Below, one piece after another: positions 1 to 9,833 of a DNA stretch of 64,000 nucleotides. The position numbers and the translations under genes are program-made. Within the stretch, counting starts at the first letter, position 1. Each line of letters starts with the position of its first letter. The notes under the pieces were generated by a model that ran no database searches, had not been told where the DNA came from, and saw only the letters and a list, made by a program, of their open reading frames with translations. Origin of the DNA: Vreelandella nigrificans (GTDB lineage Bacteria > Pseudomonadota > Gammaproteobacteria > Pseudomonadales > Halomonadaceae); contig NZ_NWUX01000003.1 in assembly GCF_002374315.1 (NCBI RefSeq), positions 1-64,000 on the forward strand, in the 5' to 3' direction.

Positions 1-143
1 TGCCTTGATATTTGGTGATTTATCACCCTCATCGGCAAGCGCCCACATGAATTACCTGATCAAATTGTTAAAGAGCTGTTTTCGCTGCTGAACTTCTTGT
101 GAAGTTACTGGCCACCCGATGAACTGTTTGGCCTCAGCGAGGA
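1..143 (-). promoter_or_regulatory. rRNA operon leader with boxA antitermination site
   Basis: Read on the minus strand this is the transcribed leader of an rRNA operon whose 16S gene would lie beyond the left edge. At 66-77 the minus strand reads AGCTCTTTAACA, essentially the E. coli rrn boxA (TGCTCTTTAACA), followed by the AATTTGATCAGG and GTGGGCGC segments typical of gammaproteobacterial rrn leaders. BoxA binds NusB/S10 to keep polymerase from terminating early in untranslated rRNA. The 16S gene itself is not in the window, so its presence is inferred. Confidence 0.85.
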
Positions 144-149
144 AGGCGT

Positions 150-177
150 ATTCTACGCACTTCCTGGTGTTTGTCAA
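150..177 (-). promoter_or_regulatory. rRNA promoter, proximal
   Basis: Minus strand: -35 TTGACA at 172-177, a 16-bp spacer, -10 TAGAAT at 150-155, then a GC-rich discriminator (ACGCC). The consensus -35, 16-bp spacer and GC-rich discriminator are the hallmarks of strong, ppGpp-sensitive stable-RNA promoters. It lies about 70 bp before boxA. Confidence 0.8.
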
Positions 178-222
178 TCACTGTTTTTCGATGAAGAAAC
201 TAATTCATCTCAAACGGCGCGC

Positions 223-250
223 TTTCTAAAAAGCGTTAACTGCCTGACAA
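223..250 (-). promoter_or_regulatory. rRNA promoter, middle (candidate)
   Basis: Minus strand: -35 TTGTCA at 245-250, a 16-bp spacer, -10 TAGAAA at 223-228, followed by GCGCGCCG. Same architecture as the proximal promoter 73 bp downstream. It is less close to consensus, so somewhat less certain. Confidence 0.55.
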
Positions 251-312
251 ACCAAGGTTTTTACACCTTATTCACCGCTGGTAACGCTTGGCGTCCCCGG
301 CAGCGGATGCGT

Positions 313-341
313 ACTTTACGGATTCGCTGCCGCTTTGGCAA
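313..341 (-). promoter_or_regulatory. rRNA promoter, distal (candidate)
   Basis: Minus strand: -35 TTGCCA at 336-341, a 17-bp spacer, -10 TAAAGT at 313-318, followed by ACGCATCC. The TAAAGTACGC core resembles known gammaproteobacterial rRNA promoters. Its -35 sits directly against the hairpin that follows pssA. Confidence 0.55.
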
Positions 342-370
342 GGCCTTTTTTCAATAAGTATGAAAAAGCC
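340..370 (-). terminator. Possible terminator hairpin after pssA
   Basis: Minus strand: AGGCTTTTTCA, a seven-base loop, then TGAAAAAAGGCCT, an inverted repeat with one bulge that starts one base after the pssA stop. There is no clear U-tract beyond the stem. It would insulate the rRNA promoters from pssA transcription coming from the same strand. Confidence 0.45.
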
Positions 371-1237
371 TCAGCTTGTGGGTTTTGCCTTGCGCATAAC
401 AGCCAATACCGGACCAGAGGCCACATAAGCACCAAACAGTAGTAACAACATTACTGAGGGCTCGACAGAGATCATCACGAAACCTAACACCACCGCCAGA
501 AGCACTACAAAAGGCACCGGTTTTTTGAAGTCCAGATCTTTAAAGCTGTAATAGCGAATATTACTCACCATTAAGATACCTGCGGCACCAACGACAAACA
601 GCATCAGTAGCTTGAAGCCCACAGCATCCGCATCGAAGCTATGGAAGGTCCACACACAGGCTGCCACCAGTGCCGCCGCGGAAGGGCTTGGCAACCCGAT
701 AAACCATTTCTTATCGACACTACCAATTTGCACATTAAAGCGCGCGAGACGTAAAGCGGCGCAAGCAACGTAGAGAAACGCAACAACCCAGCCGGTCTTC
801 CCAATATCTTGCAGTATCCAGGTAAAAGCCACTAATGCAGGCGCCATACCAAACGAAACCATATCAGACAGACTGTCGTACTCAGCACCAAAGGCACTCT
901 GAGTATTCGTCATACGGGCAACACGACCATCCAACCCATCCAACACCATAGCAATAAAGATAGCGACAGCAGCTGAGGTGAACTCACCATTGATCCCGGC
1001 GACGACCGCAAAAAAACCTGAAAAGAGTGCAGAGGTGGTAAATAAGTTGGGCAGCAGATAGATCCCTTTGCGGCGGATTTTTTTGCCGTCTTCGACGGCC
1101 TCCTCCACCACTTCCGTCTCCCGCAAAAAGACAGTGGCTAAATCCTCATTACCGATCGGCTCACTAGGGCCGTGAGCATCCGCCGAGGAGTTCATTGAAT
1201 GCTCTTGATCACGAGCGTCCTGGGTCATAAGTGTCAT
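371..1237 (-). CDS. pssA: CDP-diacylglycerol--serine O-phosphatidyltransferase
   Basis: Transfers a phosphatidyl group from CDP-diacylglycerol to L-serine, making phosphatidylserine for phosphatidylethanolamine synthesis in the inner membrane. The 288-residue protein has the complete CDP-alcohol phosphotransferase signature at residues 100-125: D100-x2-D103-G-x2-A-R108-x8-G117-x3-D121-x3-D125. It then carries several hydrophobic helices to the C-terminus. This is the integral-membrane type II enzyme, not the phospholipase-D-like E. coli type. The first 50 residues are polar and poorly conserved, so a start a few codons downstream (second Met, residue 4) is possible. Upstream on the same strand is ilvC, separated by a strong hairpin. 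Confidence 0.93.
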   Translation of the reverse strand: MTLMTQDARDQEHSMNSSADAHGPSEPIGNEDLATVFLRETEVVEEAVEDGKKIRRKGIYLLPNLFTTSALFSGFFAVVAGINGEFTSAAVAIFIAMVLDGLDGRVARMTNTQSAFGAEYDSLSDMVSFGMAPALVAFTWILQDIGKTGWVVAFLYVACAALRLARFNVQIGSVDKKWFIGLPSPSAAALVAACVWTFHSFDADAVGFKLLMLFVVGAAGILMVSNIRYYSFKDLDFKKPVPFVVLLAVVLGFVMISVEPSVMLLLLFGAYVASGPVLAVMRKAKPTS

Positions 1238-1313
1238 CCGTTTAAAGTGAAGTCACGTGAACAGTGATCTCTTCATTCTACACGGTGAGCCGCGCTCAGC
1301 CAGCCTAATGCTG

Positions 1314-1341
1314 GTGAGTAGCTGATAGTGAGTGGTTTATA
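1314..1341. repeat. Two-copy 14-nt degenerate tandem repeat
   Basis: GTGAGTAGCTGATA (1314-1327) is followed directly by GTGAGTGGTTTATA (1328-1341). It lies in the gap between pssA and ilvC. It is weak alone, but one of several similar arrays in this window. Confidence 0.4.
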
Positions 1342-1356
1342 GATAGTGACAAACGA

Positions 1357-1384
1357 CTCGGGGCGCGACAATGCGCGCCCCGAG
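1357..1384 (-). terminator. Terminator after ilvC
   Basis: Perfect 11-bp GC-rich inverted repeat CTCGGGGCGCG / CGCGCCCCGAG with a six-base loop, 48 bases beyond the ilvC stop. On the minus strand it is followed by a short T-rich stretch (TCGTTTGTC). Confidence 0.7.
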
Positions 1385-1431
1385 GCTACAACTAATTTAA
1401 CAGTGTTAACTAACTTAGCAGTGATAACCGC

Positions 1432-2666
<1,235 letters not shown>

Positions 2667-3554
2667 ATGGATTTTCGTCTACTTAAGCACGTCGTAATAC
2701 TCGCCGAAACGCTGCACTTTGGCCGTGCCAGTGAACTTTGCCATATCAGCCCATCAACACTAAGCCGCTCGATTCAGCAGGTAGAGAGCGAGCTGGGCAC
2801 TCGCCTGTTTGAGCGTGACAACCGCCACGTCACACTCACCCCCCAGGGATTAGCATTTCAGCACTACGCAAGAGAGACGTTAGAGCAGTGGGAAACACAG
2901 AAACGCACTCTGACGGCCACCACAGCACAGCTACGCGGCGAAATCAGCATTTACTGCTCGGTAACCGCAAGCTATAGCTTCCTATACGAACTATTGAGCG
3001 ATGTGCGCATCCGCCACCCAGGTATTGAGCTTAAGCTACATACTGGCGACCCCGCCGATGCCATGTCACGGGTATTGGAAGGCACTGATGACATGGCGAT
3101 TACACCGCGCCCAAGGATTCCACCCAGCGCACTAGCATTCAAATCACTTACCCGCTCGCCACTGTTGTTTATCGCTCCCACCGAAATCCATGATTGGCTG
3201 CCACGCCAACCGCAAAGCTCTACCGCCGAGCAGTGGCAACACGTGCCTATGATTCTTTCGGAAGCGGGACTGTCAAGGGAGTACGCCAATACGTGGTTTA
3301 AAGCCATGGGTATTACGCCGCGTATTTATGCCCAAGTAGCAGGGCACGAAGCGATTGTGAGCATGGTGGGGTTAGGATTTGGCGTGGGTGTGGTACCAAA
3401 AATTGTGCTGGATAACAGCCCGTTGGCCGAACGGGTTCAGGTGCTCAATGTAAAACCCGAACTGCCTCACTATGACGTTGGGCTTTGCGTCCTTAATCGG
3501 CGGCTTAAAAACCCTATGATTGATGCCTTCTGGGCCACCGTTAGCCCGCGCTAA
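2667..3554 (+). CDS. ilvY: LysR-type activator of ilvC
   Basis: DNA-binding regulator of ilvC. The 295-residue protein has an N-terminal winged helix-turn-helix (HFGRASELCHISPSTLSRSI, about residues 18-37) and a LysR effector domain. Matches to E. coli IlvY that I recall include SPSTLSR, LFERDNR-VTLT, CSVTA-YS and GHEA-VSMV-LG-GVGVVP. The reading frame is open for 50 codons upstream, but the conserved start is the ATG at 2667 (MDFRLLKHV), matching the usual IlvY length. It is divergent from ilvC, so autoregulation through the shared gap is expected. Confidence 0.92.
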   Translation: MDFRLLKHVVILAETLHFGRASELCHISPSTLSRSIQQVESELGTRLFERDNRHVTLTPQGLAFQHYARETLEQWETQKRTLTATTAQLRGEISIYCSVTASYSFLYELLSDVRIRHPGIELKLHTGDPADAMSRVLEGTDDMAITPRPRIPPSALAFKSLTRSPLLFIAPTEIHDWLPRQPQSSTAEQWQHVPMILSEAGLSREYANTWFKAMGITPRIYAQVAGHEAIVSMVGLGFGVGVVPKIVLDNSPLAERVQVLNVKPELPHYDVGLCVLNRRLKNPMIDAFWATVSPR

Positions 3555-3574
3555 TACCGTTTTACCCCTTCCAT

Positions 3575-3601
3575 AAAAAAGCCGCTCCATAGAGGAGCGG
3601 C
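3575..3601 (-). terminator. Terminator after ilvH
   Basis: Stem GCCGCTCC (3581-3588) / GGAGCGGC (3594-3601) with a five-base loop. On the minus strand it is followed by TTTTTT, so it ends the leftward ilvI-ilvH transcript. It lies between two converging genes and may also stop ilvY transcription. Confidence 0.85.
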
Positions 3602-3623
3602 CTTCTCAATCAGTGTTAACCGT

Positions 3624-4115
3624 TTAAAGCGACAGTACCTTATCACCGCGGGCAATGCCGGAGACTCCGGTACGCGCCACTTCAAGAATGCCTACCGGCG
3701 CCATGGCCTGTAAAAAAGCATCTAGCTTCGAAGCGTCACCGGTGATCTGCACGGTGTAAAGGCTCGGCGTCACGTCAACGATCTGCGCGCGGAAAATATC
3801 TACCGTACGCTTCACTTCATCGCGGGCAGCGCCTAGTGCCTTCACTTTCACCAGCATTAGCTCGCGTTCAATATGGTTGCCTTCGGTTAAGTCAACCAGC
3901 TTCACCACATCAATCAATTTATTGAGATGTTTAGTAATTTGCTCAATTACTCGGTCATCACCAATAGTGGTCACGGTTAAACGCGATAGCGACGGGTCTT
4001 CAGTCGGGGCTACGTTAAGCGTTTCAATATTGAAGTTACGCTGGGAGAACAGCCCGACCACACGTGACAGAGCACCCGGTTCGTTTTCCATCAGAATCGA
4101 GATGATATGACGCAT
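3624..4115 (-). CDS. ilvH: Acetolactate synthase, regulatory (small) subunit
   Basis: Regulatory subunit of acetohydroxyacid synthase; it binds valine and confers feedback inhibition on the catalytic subunit encoded just upstream. At 163 residues it has the same length as E. coli IlvH. The N-terminal ACT domain is clear: HIISILMENEPGALSRVVGL, then SQRNFNIETLNVAPTED. The C-terminal half (about 85-163) is the second small-subunit domain. The start codon shares one base with the ilvI stop (TGATG), so the two are translationally coupled. Confidence 0.96.
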   Translation of the reverse strand: MRHIISILMENEPGALSRVVGLFSQRNFNIETLNVAPTEDPSLSRLTVTTIGDDRVIEQITKHLNKLIDVVKLVDLTEGNHIERELMLVKVKALGAARDEVKRTVDIFRAQIVDVTPSLYTVQITGDASKLDAFLQAMAPVGILEVARTGVSGIARGDKVLSL

Positions 4116-5839
4116 CAGGTACGCTCCGTTTTAGACAGCAGCATGTCACGCATGGCACCCAATGGCACCTGCATCGGATAGACGTGCTCGAAGGGGTCGA
4201 CCTTCACATCCAGGAATACCAGCTCGTGCTTGTTGGCAAAGGCGCGCTCTAGCGCTGGCTCCAACTCATCAAGCGTATTCACAGTGATCGCGGTGAACCC
4301 GTAAGCCTCAATCAGCATATGGAAATCGGGTAGCGACTCCATATACGAGTGCGCATGACGAGATTTGTAGTTCAAATCCTGCCATTGGCGCACCATGCCA
4401 AGCGAGGCATTGTTGAGGTTTACAATTTTCACACCTACGCCGTACTGCTTACAGGTCGATAATTCCTGCATCATCATCTGGAAGCTGCCCTCACCAGTGA
4501 CGCATACAACATCGTCCTCTGGGAAGTTTTGCTTAACACCCATGGCGGCCGGGAAGCCAAAGCCCATGGTGCCCAAGCCGCCTGACGTGATCAGTCGATT
4601 AGGCTTATCGAACTTATAGTACTGGGCAGCAAACATCTGATGCTGACCAACGTCCGTCGTGACATACGCTTCACCACGGGTGACACGGCATAGTGCTTCG
4701 ATGACTTCCTGAGGTTTGAGCACTTCACCTGGCTTGGAAGGTTCATACAGCTTACCTTCACGCTCAGCACGCCAGCCGTCAATTTTCTGCCACCACTCGG
4801 CTAACGCTTCAGGCTGCGAAATTGACTGACCTTGAACGAGACTGATCATTTCATTAATAACACTAGACGCTGGCCCCACGATGGGCACATCAGCGCGCAC
4901 CGTTTTAGATACCGAGCTGGGATCCACATCCACGTGAATAATTTTCGCCGTAGGACAGAACTTAGACGTGTTATTGGTCACTCGGTCGTCAAAACGCGCG
5001 CCAATCGCGATAATCAGGTCAGCGTGATGCATGGCCATATTGGATTCATAAGAACCATGCATGCCCAGCCAGCCCAGGCACTGCCTATCGCTCTGCGGAT
5101 ATGCGCCAATCCCCATTAGCGTGGTGGTAATCGGGAAGCCCAACTGTTTAACCAAGTCGGTCAGCCCTTCGCTTGCCTTACCAGTAACCACACCGCCGCC
5201 GGTATAGAAAACCGGGCGCTTGGCTTTCAGCATCAGCTCGACAGCTTTTTTTATCTGTCCGGTGTGGCCACGGGTAACCGGGTTGTACGAACGCAGCTTA
5301 ACCTTTTTCGGGTAAACGTATTCGTAGCGCTCGGTTGGGGCGGTCATATCTTTAGGGATATCCACCACCACTGGACCAGGACGACCAGTAGACGCCAAGT
5401 AAAAGGCTTTTTTCAGCACTTCAGGAATTTCAGACGGATGACGAATCGAGAAGCTGTGCTTCACGATAGGACGGGTAACGCCCACGATATCGGTTTCCTG
5501 AAAGGCATCGTCGCCAATCAGATGACTCATTACCTGACCGCACAACACGACCATTGGTATAGAGTCCATGTAGGCGGTGGCAATACCGGTGACCGCATTC
5601 GTCGCGCCAGGGCCGGAGGTGACCAGCACTACACCAGGCTGACCTGACGCACGGGCATAACCGTCCGCCGCATGGGTCGCCGCCTGCTCGTGACGCACCA
5701 GAATGTGCTTCACTTTGTCTTGGCGGAACAGCGCATCATAAATATGCAGCGCCGCGCCACCGGGATAACCATAAATGTACTCAACGCCCTCATCTTGCAA
5801 GAAGCGGGCGATCATATCTGCGCCGGAAAGCAGTTCCAC
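4115..5839 (-). CDS. ilvI: Acetolactate synthase, catalytic (large) subunit
   Basis: Thiamine-diphosphate and FAD enzyme that condenses pyruvate with pyruvate or 2-oxobutyrate, the first common step of branched-chain amino acid synthesis. I start it at GTG (5837-5839; VELLSGADMIARF). This GTG is preceded by a strong AGGGGAG site and gives 574 residues, the length of E. coli IlvI; the frame stays open upstream into the leader. Seen: the YGYPGGAALHIYDAL substrate-entry region, catalytic Glu in VRHEQAATHAADG, and the ThDP/Mg motif TGEGS...LNNASLGMV. That last motif has Glu where GDG is usual. It forms an operon with ilvH. Confidence 0.95.
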   Translation of the reverse strand: MELLSGADMIARFLQDEGVEYIYGYPGGAALHIYDALFRQDKVKHILVRHEQAATHAADGYARASGQPGVVLVTSGPGATNAVTGIATAYMDSIPMVVLCGQVMSHLIGDDAFQETDIVGVTRPIVKHSFSIRHPSEIPEVLKKAFYLASTGRPGPVVVDIPKDMTAPTERYEYVYPKKVKLRSYNPVTRGHTGQIKKAVELMLKAKRPVFYTGGGVVTGKASEGLTDLVKQLGFPITTTLMGIGAYPQSDRQCLGWLGMHGSYESNMAMHHADLIIAIGARFDDRVTNNTSKFCPTAKIIHVDVDPSSVSKTVRADVPIVGPASSVINEMISLVQGQSISQPEALAEWWQKIDGWRAEREGKLYEPSKPGEVLKPQEVIEALCRVTRGEAYVTTDVGQHQMFAAQYYKFDKPNRLITSGGLGTMGFGFPAAMGVKQNFPEDDVVCVTGEGSFQMMMQELSTCKQYGVGVKIVNLNNASLGMVRQWQDLNYKSRHAHSYMESLPDFHMLIEAYGFTAITVNTLDELEPALERAFANKHELVFLDVKVDPFEHVYPMQVPLGAMRDMLLSKTERT

Positions 5840-6121
5840 TGTGTTTCTCCCCTGAAGGTCTCGAGTGCGATCCGCAGGACATCCTGCGGTGTCGAGTGCG
5901 GCGGTATGCCGCTGCCGGCCCATGCCGGCACCTGATGCCAAACCCTGGCATATGGCCCGGTTAGGGCCTGCACTCTCATCACGACGGTTTGCCGTGTCGG
6001 GGCGTTGGCCAGGTCGAGCGGTTAGCCCAAGCCCGGAAGTCCTTCGGCGGGTAAAGGCCTTTGCCTACCCTTCGCGCGGGGATTAGGGGTTGCCCGTTGG
6101 TTCCGCGCCCGCAAATCAGGA
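5840..6121 (-). ncRNA. Long structured 5' leader of ilvI (candidate attenuator or riboswitch)
   Basis: The first 280 nt of the ilvI transcript are GC-rich and packed with consecutive inverted repeats. Plus-strand stems: 5872-5879/5882-5889, 5901-5904/5909-5912, 5913-5919/5924-5930, 5935-5940/5946-5951 and 5954-5958/5964-5968. More hairpins follow toward 6121, for example GGGTA...TACCC. The transcript element GAGTGC (complement of 5970-5975) can pair with either of two identical GCACTCGA copies (5892-5899 and 5861-5868) on either side of the 5872-5889 hairpin. The downstream copy lies just before the ribosome site. No leader peptide rich in Val/Leu/Ile codons is obvious. The fold is predicted by eye only. 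Confidence 0.6.
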
Positions 6122-6128
6122 ACTCACA

Positions 6129-6157
6129 AGATTCTATTAGCTCTCTCAGCCTGTCAA
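6129..6157 (-). promoter_or_regulatory. ilvIH promoter
   Basis: Minus strand: TTGACA (6152-6157), a 17-bp spacer and GAATCT (6129-6134), with TAGAAT overlapping at 15-bp spacing. It is the only consensus -35 in the gap and would start a leader of about 283 nt. Confidence 0.6.
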
Positions 6158-6199
6158 CCTCCTACCTGGACAAACGCAACAAACGTCGTAGAAAGCCAT

Positions 6200-6236
6200 A
6201 AAAAAAGCCCTTCAAACTAAACCAGAAGGGCTTTTT
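6200..6236 (-). terminator. Terminator after clpB
   Basis: Stem AAAAGCCCTTC / GAAGGGCTTTT with an 11-base loop. On the minus strand it is followed by an uninterrupted T-run (complement of 6200-6206). It lies 80 bp beyond the clpB stop, past a tandem repeat array. Confidence 0.85.
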
Positions 6237-6241
6237 AACTA

Positions 6242-6317
6242 TTCGATTGCGCAAAAACGGTTCGATTGCGCAAAGACGGCTCAATTGCGCAAAGGCGACT
6301 CAGTTGCACAGATGCCA
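6242..6317. repeat. Four-copy 19-nt tandem repeat downstream of clpB
   Basis: Units TTCGATTGCGCAAAAACGG (6242-6260), TTCGATTGCGCAAAGACGG (6261-6279), CTCAATTGCGCAAAGGCGA (6280-6298) and CTCAGTTGCACAGATGCCA (6299-6317). Divergence grows toward the clpB stop codon, which begins two bases later. The array is transcribed but untranslated, upstream of the clpB terminator. Confidence 0.85.
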
Positions 6318-6318
6318 A

Positions 6319-8913
6319 TTAGGCAAACACCAGTTTACCCTCCTCGGCACTGATATGGATGGTGTCGCCGGGGGCGTATTTGCCCGCTAGTAGATCCTGG
6401 GCAAGCGGGTTTTCGATGCGGCTTTGTATCGCCCGCTTAAGTGGCCGCGCGCCATACACCGGGTCGAAACCCACTACCGCAAGTTGCGCCATAGCTTCCG
6501 TACTGACCTCAAGCTTTAGGTCGTGCTCGGCAAGGCGTAGCTTCAAGCGCTCAAGCTGAATACCCGCAATCGCCTGAATCTGCTCTTGGCCAAGGGCGTG
6601 GAACACCACCACTTCATCGATGCGGTTAATCAATTCAGGCCGGAAGTGATTACCTACCACTTCCATCACCATGTTTTTCATTACTTCATAGTCACTGTCT
6701 TGATCACCACTAGAGTCACCGCCCATGCGCTGGATAATGTCCGAGCCCATATTGGAGGTCATCACAATCACGGTGTTACGGAAATCTACCGTGCGACCCT
6801 GGCCATCGGTTAAGCGGCCGTCTTCAAGTACCTGTAGCAGGATATTGAACACATCCGGGTGGGCTTTCTCCACCTCATCCAACAGCAGCACCGAGTAAGG
6901 CTTACGCCGCACTGCCTCAGTTAAATAACCACCCTCTTCATAGCCTACGTAGCCAGGAGGCGCACCAATCAAGCGAGCCACGGAGTGCTTCTCCATAAAC
7001 TCAGACATATCGATACGCACCATCGCTTCTTCGGTATCAAACAGGAAGTTGGCCAGCGACTTACAAAGCTCGGTTTTACCTACACCGGTTGGGCCCAGGA
7101 ACAAAAACGAGCCATTGGGTCGATTCGGGTCAGAAAGCCCTGCCCGCGAGCGGCGCACCGCGTTAGCCACTGCCTCTACGGCCTCATTTTGACCAATTAC
7201 ACGCTGATGCAGTGCCTCTTCCATGCGCAGTAATTTGTCGCGCTCGCCCTCCAGCATCTTGGAGACCGGAATGCCTGTCCAGCGGGAGACCACCTCGGCA
7301 ATCTCCTCCTCGGTGACATTGGAGCGTAACAGTTGGTGGCTAGCAGTATCCGCTTCACCCTCGCCCGCTTCGCTGATTTTCTTCTCAAGCTCGGGGATTT
7401 TTCCGTACTGAATTTCCGACATACGCCCCAAGTCGCCTTGACGACGGGCCTGCTCTAAATCAATGCGCGCCTGCTCAAGCTCCGCTTTAAATTGGGCAGC
7501 TCCTTGAATACTGGCTTTTTCAGCCTTCCAGATTTCATCTAAGTCAGCATATTCACGCTCCAATTCGTGAATCTGGTTGTTCAGCGCCTCAAGACGCTTC
7601 TTAGTGGCCTCGTCGGTCTCTTTCTTAAGCGCCTCGCGCTCCATCTTAAGTTGGATCAGACGTCGATCCAGACGATCCATCTCTTCAGGCTTGGAGTCCA
7701 GCTCCATACGGATGCGTGAAGCAGCCTCATCGATCAGGTCAATCGCTTTATCAGGCAACTGACGATCAGTGATATAGCGGGTGGAGAGCTTGGCCGCGGC
7801 GATAATGGCCGAGTCAGTAATATCCACACCGTGATGCACTTCGTAGCGCTCTTTCAGGCCACGCAGAATGGCTACGGTATCCTCTTCGGAGGGCTCATCC
7901 ACCAGCACTTTCTGGAAACGGCGCTCCAGGGCAGCATCTTTTTCAATGTACTTGCGGTACTCATCCAACGTAGTCGCACCCACGCAGTGCAGCTCACCAC
8001 GCGCCAGAGCAGGCTTAAGCATGTTGCCCGCGTCCATTGCACCTTCGGCTTTGCCCGCACCCACCATGGTGTGCAGCTCATCAATAAATAAGATGACCCG
8101 CCCTTCTTCCTGGGAAAGCTCTTTGAGCACGGCTTTTAAACGCTCTTCAAACTCGCCACGGAATTTGGCCCCAGCCAGTAGTGAGCCCATATCCAGCGAT
8201 AGCACGCGCTTATCTTTTAGGCCTTCGGGCACTTCGCCGTTGACGATACGCTGGGCTAAACCTTCAACAATGGCGGTTTTACCCACGCCAGGCTCACCGA
8301 TCAGTACCGGATTATTTTTGGTGCGCCGCTGCAGCACTTGAATGGTGCGACGAATTTCATCATCGCGGCCAATCACCGGATCTAGTTTTCCATCTAGAGC
8401 CCGCTGGGTAAGATCCATCGTGTATTTGTTGAGCGCCTCACGCTGATCTTCAGCATTAGGGTCGTCCACCTTGGCACCACCACGCAGGCTGTTGATAGCA
8501 GCCTCCAAGCTTTTGCGGTTAATGCCCGCCTCTTTAAGCAGCTTGGTAATCGACGAATTCATTTCCAGCGCAGCCAGCAGCACCAGCTCACTCGCAATGA
8601 ACTGATCACCGCGCTTTTGCGCTTCGCGATCGGTTAGATTGAAAAGTTTGATAAAGTCCCGTGAGGGTTGCACTTCACCGTCGAACTGCCCCACCTTGGG
8701 CAAGTTATCCAGTTGCTGCATTAGCCCATCACGTAGGCGAGAGCTGCTACCTTCGGCTTTTTCGACTAAGGCTTTAATGCCAGTATCTTTGGTATCTAAC
8801 AGGGCCAGCAGCAGATGAGCTGGTTCAAGCTGATTATGGCCGCGGCCAACTGCCAGGGACTGCGCCTCAGCAATGGCGGCCTGCAACTTGGCAGTAAATT
8901 TATCAAATCGCAT
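6319..8913 (-). CDS. clpB: ClpB protein disaggregase
   Basis: Hexameric AAA+ chaperone that extracts polypeptides from aggregates together with DnaK. The 864 residues show the full ClpB layout. There is an N-terminal Clp repeat domain, then a first ATPase domain with Walker A GEPGVGKT near residue 207 and Walker [11 protein letters not shown] long coiled-coil middle domain (about 410-530, [20 protein letters not shown]) is specific to ClpB/Hsp104 and rules out ClpA/ClpC. The second ATPase domain has GPTGVGKT near residue 607. AGGAGG lies upstream of the ATG and a sigma-32-type promoter about 90 bp further up. pgeF and rluD follow upstream, as in E. coli. Confidence 0.98.
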   Translation of the reverse strand: MRFDKFTAKLQAAIAEAQSLAVGRGHNQLEPAHLLLALLDTKDTGIKALVEKAEGSSSRLRDGLMQQLDNLPKVGQFDGEVQPSRDFIKLFNLTDREAQKRGDQFIASELVLLAALEMNSSITKLLKEAGINRKSLEAAINSLRGGAKVDDPNAEDQREALNKYTMDLTQRALDGKLDPVIGRDDEIRRTIQVLQRRTKNNPVLIGEPGVGKTAIVEGLAQRIVNGEVPEGLKDKRVLSLDMGSLLAGAKFRGEFEERLKAVLKELSQEEGRVILFIDELHTMVGAGKAEGAMDAGNMLKPALARGELHCVGATTLDEYRKYIEKDAALERRFQKVLVDEPSEEDTVAILRGLKERYEVHHGVDITDSAIIAAAKLSTRYITDRQLPDKAIDLIDEAASRIRMELDSKPEEMDRLDRRLIQLKMEREALKKETDEATKKRLEALNNQIHELEREYADLDEIWKAEKASIQGAAQFKAELEQARIDLEQARRQGDLGRMSEIQYGKIPELEKKISEAGEGEADTASHQLLRSNVTEEEIAEVVSRWTGIPVSKMLEGERDKLLRMEEALHQRVIGQNEAVEAVANAVRRSRAGLSDPNRPNGSFLFLGPTGVGKTELCKSLANFLFDTEEAMVRIDMSEFMEKHSVARLIGAPPGYVGYEEGGYLTEAVRRKPYSVLLLDEVEKAHPDVFNILLQVLEDGRLTDGQGRTVDFRNTVIVMTSNMGSDIIQRMGGDSSGDQDSDYEVMKNMVMEVVGNHFRPELINRIDEVVVFHALGQEQIQAIAGIQLERLKLRLAEHDLKLEVSTEAMAQLAVVGFDPVYGARPLKRAIQSRIENPLAQDLLAGKYAPGDTIHISAEEGKLVFA

Positions 8914-9005
8914 GGGTTCCTCCTGGGGGTGGCCGTGCGTTTGGACCCACGGCGTTTCCCGATAACCTGTCTTAAATGTGCTAAAAACGCTTAGCTTGAC
9001 AAGTT

Positions 9006-9033
9006 AAATGGAGCCAGTTCCACGCTTTTCAAG
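9006..9033 (-). promoter_or_regulatory. Sigma-32 heat-shock promoter of clpB
   Basis: Minus strand: CTTGAA (9028-9033), a 14-bp spacer, then CTCCATTT (9006-9013). This closely matches the RpoH consensus CTTGAA-N13..15-CCCCATnT and lies about 90 bp before the clpB start, consistent with heat-shock induction. Confidence 0.8.
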
Positions 9034-9071
9034 AGGTCGAGGCGCAAACCACAGGCTTGCGAAATCGTTTA

Positions 9072-9833
9072 TTAACGTTCGTTGATCCAGATCACACTTG
9101 CCATACGTCCAGTGTTGCCATTGTCACGACGGTAGGAGTAAAAGCGTGACTCGCAGGCGGTACAGAAGTGGCCGCCGCTAATATGGTGAATCCCCAACGC
9201 TTCTAGGCGAAAGCGCGCTAAACGATAAAGATCCGCCATATAGTGACCAAGGCGGTATGGGCTATGATCAAACGCCTCAGTGGTTTCGGGGTGTACCGCG
9301 ACAAAGGCCCCATACACTTCAGGCCCCACTTCAAACTGAGCGTTGGAAATAGCCGGTCCCAGCCATACTAAAACTTCGTCTGGGTCACAGTTCATCGCCG
9401 CTACGGTAGCCTCCAACACCCCACCAGCCAGCCCACGCCAGCCCGCGTGAGCTACCGCCACTTGGGTGCCTCGGCGGTTACAGAACATCACCGGCAAACA
9501 GTCTGCTGTCAGCACAACACAGGCATAGTCGCTACTGCTAGCAACCGCAGCGTCGGCTTCTGGCGTATCACTTTGGTAGCGCTGTTGTACCCGCGCACCA
9601 TGAGTTTGGTTCAGCCATAGCAACGGGCGCTCATCACCGACCTCTTTTTGGATAAGGCGACGGCAAAGCATCACGTGATCTTTATTATCGCCTACATGAG
9701 CCGCTGGGTTAAAAGCTGCAAAATCATCTTGGCTCGGCCCCGTTTCCCGAGTAGTGACAAACGCCCGCACATTGTCAGGTGCGGGCCAGTCGGGCAGCAG
9801 TAGCGTGGGCTTTAGATCAATCGCGTCGCTCAT
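9072..9833 (-). CDS. pgeF: Peptidoglycan editing factor / YfiH-family (laccase-domain) protein
   Basis: Member of the Cu-oxidase_4/YfiH family, shown in E. coli to act as a muropeptide-editing hydrolase and in other members as a purine nucleoside phosphorylase. The 253-residue protein has the family metal-binding segments NQTHGARV, TADCLPVMF and AHAGWRGLAGGVLEATV. These supply the His-Cys-His zinc site. The C-terminus has the FCTACESRFYSYRRD segment. It overlaps the rluD stop by four bases (ATGA), so the two are coupled; clpB follows under its own promoter. Confidence 0.93.
   Translation of the reverse strand: MSDAIDLKPTLLLPDWPAPDNVRAFVTTRETGPSQDDFAAFNPAAHVGDNKDHVMLCRRLIQKEVGDERPLLWLNQTHGARVQQRYQSDTPEADAAVASSSDYACVVLTADCLPVMFCNRRGTQVAVAHAGWRGLAGGVLEATVAAMNCDPDEVLVWLGPAISNAQFEVGPEVYGAFVAVHPETTEAFDHSPYRLGHYMADLYRLARFRLEALGIHHISGGHFCTACESRFYSYRRDNGNTGRMASVIWINER

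Noticed and set aside
1..143. The boxA-containing sequence could be the 16S-23S spacer rather than the leader before 16S
   Set aside because: Strong rRNA-type promoters lie directly upstream and pssA precedes them, with no 16S 3' end in between.
5865..6086. A plus-strand 73-codon frame across the ilvI leader
   Set aside because: No ribosome site, no similarity, and the DNA is dominated by inverted repeats, which keep both strands open by composition.
5840..6121. The ilvI leader as a T-box, cobalamin, TPP or FMN riboswitch
   Set aside because: None of the conserved core sequences of those classes can be found in it.
6242..6317. CRISPR array
   Set aside because: Units are contiguous with no spacers, and there are no cas genes. 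The same holds for all other tandem arrays here.
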